64,000 bases of DNA from Amphiura filiformis. Its lineage: Eukaryota > Echinodermata > Ophiuroidea > Amphilepidida > Amphiuridae. The notes beneath the pieces are model-generated. The model made no database searches. It worked only from the letters and a program-made list of their open reading frames with translations, and had not been told where the DNA came from. Numbering within the stretch: position 1 is the stretch's first letter; the number at the start of each line of letters is the position of its first letter. The translations under genes and the position numbers were made by a program. The stretch is taken from assembly GCF_039555335.1 (NCBI RefSeq), contig NC_092644.1, positions 52,913,365-52,977,364 on the forward strand, given 5' to 3'. This document shows, in pieces, positions 12,591 through 24,921 of the stretch.

Positions 12591-13160
12591 ACCACTTGGT
12601 GTCGTCAAGATTTCCTGTAAAACATGGAAAAATCCTGAAAATTCATTTTTCCCTTTTCTTTTGCACAGGAAGGGTAGAGCAAAAATTTCCCGAAATCAGG
12701 AAATTTCCTGAAAAGCAGCATCTCTGAATGACGTCATTGGACATTTTGCACTTGTTCGAATACTGTATAACAAAAAGCATTCAATAAAATCTTTGTACAA
12801 GTTTTACAGGTGAATATTATTCAAAAGAGGATAATCGGATTTTACTTGTGCCTTTCCATAATAGTTGATTTACTTCATCCCCATTCCCAAACTCAACCTG
12901 TGGTGAATGAGAAGTTATATCTTTCACATTGTTCTTGTAATATCACTAAATGTATAGGCCTAAATTAGTTAACATTGGTTACATTTTATGCTTGCAAAAT
13001 ACCAACATTTTAGTACAATGCTTTCCCAGACAGGATGAGAAAAGTACAACTTACCACTAAATACCAATATCAATGTTTCATGCAGTGTTAAAAATGTGGA
13101 CAACGTGGGAATGTAACTCTGAATTTTACCCTAAAATTTCATGAACTTTTCGTCTGAAAA
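12591..13160. other. No recognisable feature
   Basis: Only short AGGAAATTTCCTG-type palindromes (around 12697) were noticed. Confidence 0.4.
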
Positions 13161-13164
13161 ACTA

Positions 13165-13600
13165 AAAATATCAAAGAAGAGAATTCCATAGACGAGGACC
13201 TGCGGTTTGAAACGCTTTGTCACCGGTGAGAGTCCTGGTTTTCGGAACAATGAGAAGTGTTCTGTCAAGTGATGAACGAGTGGCATACTTTGGTTTGCGA
13301 AATGTGATCAGTTCTTGCAGGTATTCCGGAGCTTGTGAGTTGACACACTTGTATGTGCATACATGTAGCTTGAATTCGACACGCTTACGGATCGGTAGCC
13401 AATGAAGATGGCGTAACAGAGGGGCACTAGATGTATCACGGCCAACCATCATTATAAGTTTTGCGGCTTAGTATTTTGTTTTCGTTGTAGGTCATATTCA
13501 GTGGCTCCAAACAGTAAGGCGTTACCATAGTCTATGCAAGAAAACACAAGAGCTTGAACAGCCAGTTTGCATGTGTATACGGAACACACCTTGGCTGGCA
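13165..13600 (-). pseudogene. Non-LTR retrotransposon (LINE) reverse transcriptase fragment
   Basis: The 93-codon minus-strand frame 13171-13452 contains LLRHLHWLPIRKRVEFKLHV, APEYLQELI, RSS, LLIVPKTRT and GDKAFQTAGPRLWNSLL. That is the characteristic C-terminal end of the reverse transcriptase domain in CR1/L2/Jockey-type LINEs. Upstream in transcript order (13453-13590) another frame reads QALVFSCIDYGNALLFG, the preceding conserved block. A one-base indel near 13465-13485 separates them. The catalytic F/YADD block and the endonuclease are absent, so this is a 5'-truncated, decayed copy. Family is certain at LINE level; the clade is an inference. Confidence 0.9.
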
Positions 13601-13789
13601 ACATGGAGGAAATCAATGGATATGCATAATCAGCTTTATTGTTTTATATTTTTAGGCATGTTACAACCACTAGTCCCACACATTTTAGAAAGCAATAAGT
13701 CATATTAATAAAAGTCATTTCTTTCTGGTGAAACAAGTCTGAATGCGACTTAACTCTTTATCGGAGAATGTGCCATGTATGTACAGGCT

Positions 13790-14841
13790 TACAGGGTATC
13801 CCAAAAGTAACTTAACATTGTGAATTGGCCATAACTCGCGTTGGGTTGTATTGGGATAGTATTGTTACAAAAATTGTGCAGTATGTAGATAATTCTTTTA
13901 GAAATGTTATGATACCAAACATTTATATCTACTGTACCGTAAAACCCACTTTTATAAACACAAAATATAAGTCTCGACATTTGAGACGTGACAACACGAT
14001 ATAACGTGTTATCGTTTTCAAATCTGTTTTGTTTAATTTTGCTATGTTTGTTTGATTGTTTGTTTGTTTGTTTTCAATGCGTAATCTTCATTTTCTGTTT
14101 TATCTGGATTTTATATGGAAATTGCTTAAGTTGTTCTCCATGTAAAGTCGACAAACTGATCGTCTTGGGCTTTTCGCCACCGCTCTTCGTATGACATCGA
14201 TGTTTGTAGCTGATCTTCCTGTTCTTCCACGTCTTGCCCGATCATGAACAGATCCAGTTGATAGGAATTTCTGCACTAGTTGCTGGATTGTATTTCGGCT
14301 GGGTGTATAATTTACATCAAAATGTTCCCTAAACTTTGCTTGAGTGAGTTTGTCCGACTTTGTCTCGGCAACGAATCTGAATCTGTTGATCTATAGGAAA
14401 TTCATATTCACTTCAACTGTTTTAAAGTAAAGTTTAATATTGTCAATATATCCTAATTATAATCTAAAACAACAGTAACGCTTACGCTAGGCCATGTAAT
14501 CCATGAATGTTCTTACCTAAATGTAGCGTGTGCAGTGTGTGAACCAACTCTATTGTTCAGGGAAGCACATCATTCATGTGCTTGAACTTGAGACTAGTAT
14601 ACCTATACTAGTCTCAGGCTTGAACAAACAACATAATAATGAGCTTGCTTTTGTGGGTTTGATACACACATATGTACAGTCGCACAGTAAGGTCAAGGGG
14701 TCATCAATAATGCTGTTTTTGGTATCAAAATAATTCTAAAAGATTGATCTATGTGAATATGTTCTCCATTTTGGTATGAAGTAGGAAATATTTGAGATAT
14801 GGCAAATTCACAATGTTAAGTTACTTTTGGGACACGCTGTA
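13790..14841. mobile_element. Tc1/mariner-type transposon, internally deleted
   Basis: Both borders are TA (13790-13791 and 14840-14841). The left end ACAGGGTATCCCAAAAGTAA and the right end TTACTTTTGGGACACGCTGT are inverted, extending through CTTAACATTGTGAATTGGCCAT. At 1,052 bp it is a little shorter than a complete mariner. It contains a transposase remnant only in its middle. Confidence 0.88.
14163..14390 (-). pseudogene. Mariner-like transposase N-terminal remnant
   Basis: Reading minus, 76 continuous codons give FRFVAETKSDKLTQAKFREH, then TPSRNTIQQLVQKFLSTGSV and RARRGRTGRSATNIDVIRRA. This is the paired helix-turn-helix DNA-binding half of a mariner transposase: a first HTH, the STGSV-H-R-GRTGR linker, then the start of the second. 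Upstream a stop codon separates it from MNFL, and downstream the frame ends with no DDD catalytic domain. It lies centrally in the TA-flanked element, so it is the element's own gene, truncated. It cannot produce a working transposase. Confidence 0.85.
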
Positions 14842-15257
14842 CTTACAAAATATAAAAACTGTGCATGCAACTTATTTGATTTTAACTTATGAACCAATTA
14901 ATACGATTTAAACCAACAGGTGCTCACCCAATCAAAGTCAACAACTATGAAAAGGGTCAATATGAAAGATTTTGTTGATGTTTTGGTTGTGTTGGGCAAA
15001 AGACATGATACCCAGTAAAACTGTACTATCTGCAAGCATTAGATATTGATTAAATAATTTTCAGAACAAAATCTGCAATAATTTGCACATAGAAAATATG
15101 AGTAATTTCAATTTCCTGGCACATGAGATAACAGAGATATGACGATGGAGGTAGAACTTTTTGAATGATCCTTGTATAATAAGATCAAGACCAAATTTTT
15201 ATTTAACAAACTTTTTTGAAACTATTTTTGGAATTCTATCCTTATCCATCTTTGAAA
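14842..15257. other. No recognisable feature
   Basis: AT-rich sequence between the mariner element and the foldback element. Confidence 0.4.
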
Positions 15258-15285
15258 GGCAGCTAGGGGTACTCTCACTTTTCCA

Positions 15286-15690
15286 AAGGTCTGCCATTCC
15301 AAAGGTTCGATTTCCGAACATGCAATTTTACCATTCGCTATTCCGAAAAGGTTAGCTAATAAAAAAAAAACGGTTCTCTAATCCGAAGGCTCTCTATTCC
15401 TAAAATTCTCAAAACACAAACAGATTCTCTATTCCGAAAACAAAAAGGTTCTCTATTCCGAATATGAAAAGGTTCTCTATTCTGAATATGAAGAAATAGG
15501 TTCTCTATTCCAAAAACAAATAAGGGTTCTTTATTCCGAAACAAGTCCCAGTGTTCTCTACTCCGAATATGAAATAAGTTTCTCTATTACGAATATGAAT
15601 AAAGTTTTCCATTCCTAAATCTAAATAGGTTTCTTTATTCCAAAATGAGTCACAAATTCCAAATTATAAAAAAAGGTTCATTTTTCCGTA
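15286..15690 (+). repeat. Left-arm minisatellite of the foldback element
   Basis: About 14 diverged units of 24-30 bp are built on GGTTCTCTATTCCGAA plus an A-rich spacer. The 62-codon minus frame across it only reflects the repeat. Confidence 0.85.
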
Positions 15691-16133
15691 TCTGTCTATG
15701 TTGAATCATCTTTAGACTCTCTAATAAGACCAATTGGAGTTGAGCAAAGCACTGTTAAACCAATGTGTCATGTGCGGAAGAACCCTAATAAATGTCTGTT
15801 TTTTTTCAATTTCGATAGAGCTTCATGTATCTGGAGTTCCTCTGATTACTTGTAAAGGTAGAGAACAGTTTGAAGTTTGTAACTGTGGAGTCTGCAATGT
15901 TTTGCATGTGCAGAACAATAGAAAACTAGCTACTTTGCATCCAATTTGCATATATTAAGATGACAAACTGAAAATTCAACAAAATTTAACCATTAGGGTA
16001 TAATGTAGACCTACATCACAAAATCACATACAAATGAAGCAAATTTTAAACACTGTTGTTCCTTATCTATTATAATATCCTTATATATCATAAATTTTAA
16101 CAAATTTGGGCAATTTCTCTTTTTACATGATAA

Positions 16134-17957
16134 TACAGTACGGCGGCAACTTCGTGACCTCTTTTGTTCGATAGAAAATTATTTCGAGTTGGTGAGCACG
16201 GTGTTTCATAACACAATGTTGAAAAATTTGGCCGGCAAACATGTTTTAGCGAAATAGCTCCAGAAATGGGAGACACAGGTCGTTTTTTGCTTAAATTACA
16301 TACCTTTACCACAGATAAGATACCAAACATTTGTGTAAAGCATCAAAAAAACAAGTAAAAGTTGAATTATATTGAAAATAAAGAAGCTTGAACATGTCCA
16401 AAGTAGCCGGGAAAATGAGAAAAATTGCATGTCACGATCACCAAAATGGTTATATCTACAACAGGGAGTAAGTTACTCTCAAAACAGCCTTGTGTTGCAA
16501 TCGTGCATGACCATTGGTGACTAGTGTCACTAGCAGGGCTGTCAACTCTCACGCATTGGCTGTGAGTCTCACGCATTGGGTCACTTTCTCACGGTCTCAC
16601 GCCAAGGTAGTATAATCTCACTCCTAGGTAGTAAATCTCGTGCAAAATGCTGGAAAATGAGTAAAATCTCACGCATCATCAACCAAATTTGTTCGAACCT
16701 TACCGTAGAAATTTGATTTTTTTCCTCTCTTGTTCTGTTAGGCCTATGAGTATTATGATGATGATCATTTGGAAATATTTATATGCAACCTGTTTGTTTT
16801 GCCACAGTCTTCCCTGCAATGTTTTTCTTTATGTGTACATATCAAATAATGATATAGCGTCAGCCATAATGTACGAATTTCAAACCTGATTTTTGGGCAT
16901 ATTTGTAATTTTTACACATGTCCTTACACCATACCCAGATATACACCGAATTGGAATCAGCAGCGGCTCGTTGTAAAGAGCAACTTTGATGATCTCCAAT
17001 AGAACGCCACAGTTAAGCGGTCAAGATAAAAAATGCTTTCTATCATTTTACCTCATTATTTCTACTTCAAATGACCAGAAATCCTTCCTGAAAGTTGTTT
17101 ACTAATATCGTAAATATTTTCATAATTTAAAAACAAAACAAAAAAACTTTCAACCTCCCGCACTACAGGCACGGCCCTAGCCACTAGACCATCACATCTT
17201 GCTACCTTATTCTTGCACCTTTTACAATGTTATTTCTAATTCAGTGTCTCGTTCAACAATAATCTTTTTTAAACTGTTTGTAAGTTCAGTCAAATGGGAT
17301 GAAATTACTTTTTATATTGACTTCGATATTTTGTAAGACATGGTAGTATTTTGTATGAATAAATATATATCACTGGAGTCAACTGGACGATTCTGACAAT
17401 TATTAATCGATATATATATGGACGAGCCAGCGGCTATTTTGCTAGTGACACTGGTCACCAATGGTCACGCACGATTGTGACACGAAGCTGTTTTGAAAGC
17501 AACTTTCCAACCTACGATTCGATTATTCCACAAATCATTTTTGCTGAAAATTTAATACAAGCTCACATTAGTTAATATCTATCATTACGGAAAAAATACG
17601 ACCGGCGTTTGCTCATAGTTGTAGATATAACCAATTTGGTGATCGTGACATGCATTTTTTTTTTTTTTTAGGCTACTTCACACACAATAAACATTCATTT
17701 TGTCCACAATAGGCTACTTCACGCACAATAAACATTCATTTTGTCCACAATAATTGGACTTTTACACATTACTGTTTGTTTCATATCTTATCTATGGGCC
17801 CAGTACAGGAATTAAGCGAGAAATGGCTTGTGTATTCCATTTTTTTAGTATTTCCAAAAAACCATCTTTGTCGTCTTATTTTCAACATTTTTCAACACAG
17901 CAAAGGTCATGCCGGTAAAAATTACCGGAAGTGAGCTAAGATGCCGTCGTACTGATA
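16134..17957. mobile_element. Nested inverted-repeat element of about 1.8 kb
   Basis: CAGTACGGCGGCAAC on the left faces GATGCCGTCGTACTG on the right. Long inner arms also pair: 16426-16540 (ATGTCACGATCACCAAAATGG, CCATTGGTGACTAGTGTCAC) against 17445-17660 (GTGACACTGGTCACCAATGG, TTTGGTGATCGTGACATGCA). It lies wholly within the larger foldback. No coding sequence is recognised. A 45-bp tandem duplication containing TAGGCTACTTCAC lies at 17669-17755. Confidence 0.7.
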
Positions 17958-17989
17958 GCTAGGAATAAATACCAGAATCATCTCATCTG

Positions 17990-18087
17990 GAGGTTACTTC
18001 AAATCATCCCAAAGTCATGGTTTAGGGAATGTTCTAGCTGTACTCTCAAACCATGTGACTTGGGGATGATTTGAAATCACCTCTACT
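17990..18087. repeat. Small hairpin element
   Basis: GAGGTTACTTCAAATCATCC pairs with GGATGATTTGAAATCACCTC, with AAAGTCATGGTTT against AAACCATGTGACTT inside. The length is about 98 bp. Confidence 0.75.
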
Positions 18088-18339
18088 TATGTTAAAAGAG
18101 ACACACGTAGCAAACAAATTTGTCATATGTCGACTAAAATATTAGTCTAAATTTTGTCAGAAACACTCACTTGCGTAACATTGTGGGGCTTTACCATGAT
18201 GACTGCATGGACTAGGCCTATACCCCAGAATCAATGCTAGACATGTTTCATTCCGTGACTGATATTTTACTGCTTCCATGGAGAAATGTGCCTGAGAAGG
18301 GGTAAATTTTGACAAACTTTACACTGAATAGCTATAACC

Positions 18340-18620
18340 AAGGAAAAAAAATTATATACTGAGGTTAGCCGATGGCTTTGTGAAGTCATTTCTATATACT
18401 GAAGATATATATACTGCTGATGGCTATGATAAGTCATTAATATCTACTGAATGTAACTGATGACTACGAAGTCATTGCTATCTACTGAAGATAGCTGATG
18501 GCTATAAGAAGTCATTAATATCCACTGAAGATAGCTGATGACTATGTGAAGTCAGTGCTATCAAAGGAAGATAGCAGATTGTTCTGTGAAGTCATTGCTA
18601 TCTACTGAAGATAGCTGATA
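18340..18620. repeat. About 40-bp tandem repeat, roughly 7 copies
   Basis: AAGTCATT words recur at 18431, 18469, 18509, 18549 (as AAGTCAGT) and 18589, together with TCTACTGAAGATAGCTGATG. Non-coding. Confidence 0.85.
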
Positions 18621-19324
18621 GCATAGTTAACACAAAACATTTTCACAACATTCGCTGTTTTTAAAATGTTATAATAATGTTAAAAGTGTGGTTTTAGATT
18701 GGTTGAGAAATCACAGAAAAACATCTTGAAAATGTTTTATAAATATTTCTGATATGCAGAAACATATAAATTTCATATTTTATTTTATTTTGGCATTGTT
18801 TGCACCATTCATTCTCCATTGAAACAATCCCTTGTGCAAGACTTCTCACGGGGGAGGGGGAGCTGCTCCCCTTTACCCAGGCTACACCACTGTATGAGAC
18901 CTAAATTTACCCATGATCCTTTGCGCATGCCTAACCCTCCGAATTATTAGCTTCGTAAAATGGCCTAAAATTCAACATGGTTCAATCCAAATGACGGTTT
19001 GATTTTCATTGCTATAGATTCCAGAAATATCCCATGGAAATAATACTAAAAGTTTACCAAAATATAAACAGATATTCTATGGATTTTCACCCCGTAATAG
19101 TAGTATAAATAGAGAGTTTTCGACCCAAGCTGGTAAGAAAAATGGTCCCTGGTTTATTGGAGCCATTATGTGCTCTCATAACCCATTCCGTAAAAACATA
19201 CTGTCAAAACCCAATGGCATACCATCCAACCCTAAACTATGGCAAAGCACCATAAATTACACTGCACAGGCCTATATCATACCAGCAAACCTTAAGGACT
19301 TTGCTAGAGAGTGCAACATGATTC

Positions 19325-19720
19325 AACAACGACAGATTCAGAAAAAAGGAAACTCTTTTATAATTCGAAATAGAGATCACAGCGACTCATTTCGGAATAA
19401 AGAACCTTTTTTAGATTTTGGAATGGAGAACCTTTTTTTCATATTCCGAATAGGGAACTTTTTTCATATTCGGAATTGAAAACACAGTGACTTTTCGGAA
19501 TAAATATTTTTTCGTTTTGGAATAAAGAACCCATATTTTCATATTGGAATAGAGAAACCATTTTCATATTGGAATAGAGAAACCATTTTCATATTCAGAA
19601 TAGAGAACCTTTTCTGTTTTCAGAATTGAGAACCCTAGAGGACCTTTTTAATTTTCAGAATAGTGAACATTCGGAATAGCAAACATTCAGAATACCGAAC
19701 CTTGGGAATAGCGAACTTCG
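19325..19720 (-). repeat. Right-arm minisatellite of the foldback element
   Basis: This is the reverse orientation of the left-arm repeat, with units built on TTCGGAATAGAGAACC. Arm-to-arm divergence is visible. Confidence 0.85.
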
Positions 19721-19731
19721 CCCGGCAGCTA

Positions 19732-20469
19732 CATTATCTGGCTACACAGTACAGGATCATTTAAATGACCATATGAACAACACTTGTTCTGTAAGAGTCT
19801 GATGGCATCTTGTACTCAATACATTTTTTGACTTATCAGATGTCCATGATCATACACATATGTCTTGTGCTCTATGTATGGGTGCATTTAGCCTGCCACA
19901 ACTTTGTTGATAACATTATGGTTCTTCTAGTTCTCTGCCTGGAGAAATCCTTTGTCCTCCTCTGCACATTGTGCCAAATTGAAGATATGCACAGGCATTG
20001 TGGAGCCTTAGGTTGACATTGGTTCTCTGCAAGAAAATAAAGACCAAACAGTAAACATTTATGCAGTTGATGGAATCTCAAGCAAGGTTTGTTTCAAAAA
20101 TTTTGTACCCTTTCAATAGTGAACTTTTCCTTTGAGGGGTATAACACATTTCCCAGGGGGTATTGTTTATTCTGTTTTGGAAGAACTTAAACACTGTGTG
20201 CCTCAATTTTTGGTGTTATACCTTTATGCAAGAAATTTCACTGAACAAAGCATAATTATGATATCATAATCAATAATAAAGTATTTAAAAATGTCTTTGT
20301 CTTTTGGGTCTCAAATGATTTCTAAAATTTCGGACTCCCATGAGGAGGGTTCTTAGTGGGTACAGGGATATGCAGCAGATTCAAGATGCAACATTTTTTC
20401 AACATTTTCTTCAAAAATGTCAACAAAACAGTCAATTGTTTGTTGTTACCATAAGAAGAGGATGCTACT
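19732..20469. other. No recognisable feature
   Basis: The 68-codon frames on both strands at 19810-20081 have no recognisable features. No repeat relation was noticed. Confidence 0.4.
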
Positions 20470-23140
20470 GTCCATTCAGTTAGCTTAGATTATTGGATTT
20501 TTTAAAGATATTTTAAAATTACAAAATTGTGGTCAAAACCATCAAAGAAAAGTGTTGGCACACCTTAGACCCAGCATGGTTTATACTTTTCAAATTCCAA
20601 AGTTCAATTTGAAACCCCCATTTCTTTTTTTGGTCGTTTCCTGCGATATTCTTATAAAATGCAGTAGAACGTCAAGTACTATAAACTTTTTTTGAATCAA
20701 TCAATTTAGAACAATGGGGAATAATGTTACAATTATAATAAATAGATGCGCTGAGATAGTATTCATTCAACTATCCGTATCAGGGTGTATTATCTGGCAA
20801 AATAGCAATATTTGCTAGTAATTGGGTGAAACTCACTGTTGAAACATTAGTTTATTATAAAAATGTGAACATGAACTAAGATTTTCAGAACATAGGCCTG
20901 GCTTACATAAATGCATTCCTTGCATACTTATACACTTATATAGCCTCACATAATTTCATACGGCCATGCGTTTTGAGTTGGGCCGGTAATGCGTTACATG
21001 TTTTCGCGAGATGAAAATGGCATGTTTTTTCGTTTAGATATGAATCTCTTTCATATATTATACCCAACATATATAAAAGTATACATTTTCTGGCTGCAAA
21101 TGAACCAAGGAATCCAAAAATGCACTTTAAATTGACACAGGGTGTAACACTAAGGAGTTATGAAACTGAAAATACCAAATATTTTAGGGAAAAATGTAAA
21201 ATTTGACAAATTAAAAAAAAGTTAGCTTCACCCCACATACTTAAAAGTTCCATATTTGAATTCCTCTCAGTCAGAGCTTTAAATACATATATAACATCAT
21301 AGGGTTCAATAATATTAAAATGATTTTGCGCCAGCCTCTTTCAAGGCATATTTTCCCATTGACTTCAATGTATAACCCGAACGGAAAATAAAATATGCAA
21401 AATTGCTTCTCAAAGGAAATTAAATTACCTGGAATATGATTGTATGGTGTTATAGTATGCAGTTTAAAGTGAATTGTAAAATGTAAAAAAGAAATGGACC
21501 TCTTGCATCCTAAGACCCCTGGGGCTCACTTTTATTAAATTTGCTCCTCCTGATCATCCTCCTCCTGCTCATCCTCCACCCCGCACATCATGCTAATTAG
21601 ATGCAAATTATTCAAATGTTAATAACTTTTTACAACTTTTTTAAGGTTTACTGTATTGGTCTCATCACAAGCTTTAGTTTGACACCAAATTTAACTACAT
21701 AGGCTGCATATTAACTGAGAAAATTAAAAAGATGAACCCTAAAATGTCGCGCGCATGTAACATCTCCACCTATTTACTGGCCCAAATCAAAACGCATGGC
21801 CATACAACAAAACCTGGTGGACCATCATCACCTATACACCCTATCCAATAACCGGAATGGTATAACAAATGAAAGGGCAGCCAAGACAGTTCTAAGTGTC
21901 AGAGTGACATGTCCCTAGTTCGAACTACAACCATTCATACATATCACCTGTTTTTTAACTTTTATTGTATTATCATCAAAATTAACCCTTTGAGGCCTCT
22001 TGGGTGAATTTTTTTAAAATTCAAGTCTATGCCCTCCCTTAGTTAAGAATGGACCATCCCATACGATTTGTGAAAAAGTTGCAAACCCTTTTGGTGGACC
22101 CAGGGACGTGCCTAAAATGAGGCAAAATTGAAAATAAATAGGGTTTGAAATTGAACTTTGGAATTTGTAAAGTATAAATCACCTTGGGTCTAAGGGTAAG
22201 CTAGCACTTTTCTTTGATGACTTTTACCACAATTTCCTGTTTCTTTTTCAAATATCTTAAGGTGGAATCTCCCGGACCCGGTTGTGGGCAAAATTATCTT
22301 ATTTTTGAGTAAAGAACTGGGTAAGAACACATGATTGCATGTTGACTTTACAAATTGGAATTAAGGAAAAAAATCCCTTTCTTCTGGTTTTTGTTTGAAA
22401 ACAATCGGAGCTTCTATTCAAAAGTTATATTCAAAAATGTAACTTTGCGAGGCAAATTTTTAAAAATCAATTCTTATGTATTTTATTGTTTTCTCAAACT
22501 GCGATATTTAACGTTTTTCTCTTTAATAAACCATATCTAAAAAAATAATCATTATTATAATTATTTGTGATAATTCAAGTGTTTCGTTTCCAAATCAAAA
22601 TTATAATAAAGCAGTGTTTCGAAAATATAGAAAATCCTAAAAACAGTGTTTCTCGACTAAAATTCACAAAATTGCTGATATCTCGAAAACCTTTCGCGAA
22701 CGCATGTCCACACTGTGTGTTGCTGATACGCAGGGCTATAAATTGAACTAGAAGTTTTTAATTCCAAGCTTGGGGAACTATGTTGTTGCTATGGCAGCAT
22801 CAAAATAGTATACAGCAATAATTATTAAAATTTGAATTTGACCTTCGACCTCCCGGTAGACCCCCAAGACATCACATGATTATCATAATTCTAGTTCAAA
22901 TTCCAGTCCTGTCTATGAAGAACACATTCCAAACATTTCATTTCTATTGATAAAACACTTTTTGAGATATCATGTTCCAAAGGTCTCTACCTTTGAAATT
23001 TGTTTAAGATATACATGCCACCTAGTTATGGGAAGTTTCATTCACTAAGTTTATACCTGTACAAGCTTTAGATTCCAGATCACCCAAACCGGGGGTTCCA
23101 CCTTAAAAACATAATCCAATGTAATTGAATGTGCAGAGTT
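20470..23140. mobile_element. Large foldback of about 2.7 kb, interrupted by a TTAA element
   Basis: Left-arm words (CATCAAAGAAAAGTG, CTTAGACCCA, TTTATACTTT, AATTCCAAAGTTCAATTT at 20540-20620) are mirrored at 22130-22260. An inner pair is CGGCCATGCGTTTTGAGTTGG (about 20962) against CCAAATCAAAACGCATGGCC (about 21785). The right arm is cut at a TTAA by the element 22257-23106 and resumes at about 23107 with AAACATAATCCAAT, matching the complement of the left arm before 20505. No protein is recognised in it. Confidence 0.7.
22257..23106. mobile_element. TTAA-flanked element, family 3, 842 bp between duplications
   Basis: TTAA stands at 22257-22260 and 23103-23106. The ends GGTGGAATCTCCCGGACCCGG and the inverse of CCGGGGGTTCCACC match as TIRs. 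An inner segment (TTGAGTAAAGAACTGGGTAAG, ACACATGATTGCATGTTGACT) recurs at 37163-37217. It is non-coding; the superfamily (piggyBac or Kolobok type) is unresolved. Confidence 0.8.
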
Positions 23141-23285
23141 GAATAATAAAATCTCAGACACTATCTGCTGTGTGAGTTTCAACAGCATCTAGTTAGTCTG
23201 GTTTGCTTTTAAGTATCAATTTGGAGACTATTTTAGCACCATATAGCATGCAGTGCAATCATTGGATTCATTCACGGCTGTTTCG

Positions 23286-23717
23286 TCAGTGAAATAACGA
23301 CTCAAACAAGTCGAAATACAAACTTTGACCAATCAAATATATGCAATGTGCAGGTGCCCTTGGTCTCACTAGCTCACTTAGACCAGATCGTATTAAGACC
23401 TGTACCATTGCCATGGAAAACTCATATATAATTTCGAGTGTATGTAATATTGTATGTTCATGTATTAAGGGTCCCCTGAAGATGAAAACATTCTGCCTAT
23501 AAACTATATAACTTTTCCAAATAATAAGTTTTTTCTTAATATCTCTAAAACAGTTTTGATGGAGTTGGGCCCTTCTTCCACTCAGGTATTCAATTATTAA
23601 TTCTGAAGCTATAGGCGTATTTATAACAGCTGCGATACTTTTTGTGCAGACTTTACAATAGGAATAGACTAGCGGCAGCAGCAACTGAGGCCCCAATCGA
23701 CTGATATCCCCTTTCAT
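23286..23717 (-). other. 143-codon open frame of unknown nature
   Basis: This is the longest unexplained minus-strand frame in the area. It begins MKGDISRLGPQLLLPLVYSY and contains no motif, domain, signal peptide or splice context that I recognise. Its composition is not clearly protein-like. It lies between two foldback elements. I list it only because of its length; chance is the simplest explanation. Confidence 0.12.
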
Positions 23718-23738
23718 GCCAGAGAAGTCACATTGTGT

Positions 23739-23953
23739 GGATTAATACCACTGCATGGCTATCTGAATCAACCACTGAAGCCCAATGATTGATTGATAGC
23801 AAATTCATCATAGTCTATCAGAAGGACCACACTATTGTTATAATAAAAATAGTGTGATCTCTCTTAAAATAGTGTGGTCCTTCTGGATAGACTAGGATGA
23901 AATGGCTGTCAATCAAGAACTGGGCTTCAGTGGTTGATAGACTGCCACGCGGT
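23739..23953. mobile_element. Hairpin element with about 100-bp arms
   Basis: TACCACTGCATGG...GAAGGACCACACTATT on the left pairs with AATAGTGTGGTCCTTC...GGTGGTA on the right. The shared arm words are GGGCTTCAGTGGTTGAT, TAGTCTATC and TCAATCA. The loop is only about 10 bp. Confidence 0.8.
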
Positions 23954-24921
23954 GGTATAAATCCTGGTTTTAGACAGACTTGATGTTTGTCAATCAGAAA
24001 AGACAAAATATGAAACTTTTGTAATGAGGTTGTTACCAGATGGTTTGCTTGGTGAGGGAGGAGCACAAACAGGCTGGGACCGAGAATAAATGTGATCACA
24101 CCATTACAATCTCACTCCCTTCCCTAGCGTACTGAAAAGGAACTCATATTAACACATTCATTTAAAATCTTACCTCCATATTTATTTTATGTCTCATGCA
24201 TGCATAGATATTCAACAACATCATGTTTCAACCTTTTGATCAGTGCTGCTTTCTGTTGGAATTCCAGCTATCTTGGTGCTTTCTTGTATTCACGGTCTGA
24301 TTATGTCCATCTCCCTTGCATGTGATGTCTTGATTCAAACTTCTTCAGCTCTTCATCAAAGCTGTCAACTACAATGCTGGAAGGAATTAAAAATTAACAG
24401 CATCATTGCAACCACTGAATATTCCACTGTCCATAGGTCTTGTTTCTTAAAACCAGTATTGTTTCTTATGATATTAACTTTATAACAAAAAAAAAATTAT
24501 TGGCAAATTTTTAAATACTAGCTGTCACCCGTGCTTAACCATCTTTCGCGGTCACCACAAATAACAGTTGGTTAATGCACTTTGATTTTGGGTGTGTAAA
24601 TATTCTAACTCTGAGATTTTCATTTACCATGTTTACAAATATATTATAATAACAAGGTGGATTGTTTTAATTTAAAAGTACAACTGTTATTCACATTTCC
24701 TCACAGCACTATCAATGATAGCTCAATGATATGAGTCAAAATATGCTAAGGTGTTATAAAAGTGAACACAGGGGTCAATTTCTAAACTTGGTTATTTTTC
24801 TCTGCAACTAACTTCATATGATAGTGTACATAATTAGCTACAATGATATAGAAAGCAAAATATAAGTTGTTGTACATGAACTTCAGATTTTATTTTTTTC
24901 GGTTTTGAACTTCAACCTTGC
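23954..24921. other. Mostly unrecognised; one CTAGCTGTCACCCGTGC word
   Basis: At about 24519, ACTAGCTGTCACCCGTGCTT followed by TTTCGCGGT looks like the end of an interspersed element often seen in invertebrates, but I cannot place it. The 80-codon plus frame at 24243-24485 has hydrophobic stretches and no family match. Confidence 0.3.

Larger units (their letters stand above)
15266..19723. mobile_element. 4.46-kb foldback transposon with minisatellite arms
   Basis: The octamer GGCAGCTA stands directly outside both ends (15258-15265 and 19724-19731), as an 8-bp target duplication would. The left arm (to about 15690) is an array of GGTTCTCTATTCCGAATATG-type units. The right arm (from about 19325) is the same repeat in inverted orientation (ATATTCCGAATAGAGAACC-type). 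Long inverted arms built of short tandem repeats are the hallmark of foldback elements such as Drosophila FB and sea urchin TU. No transposase is recognisable in the ~3.6 kb between the arms. Confidence 0.75.

Noticed and set aside
23286-23717. 143-codon frame as a real gene
   Set aside because: No motif, homologous feel or splice context; it lies between foldback elements. Kept only as a low-confidence feature.
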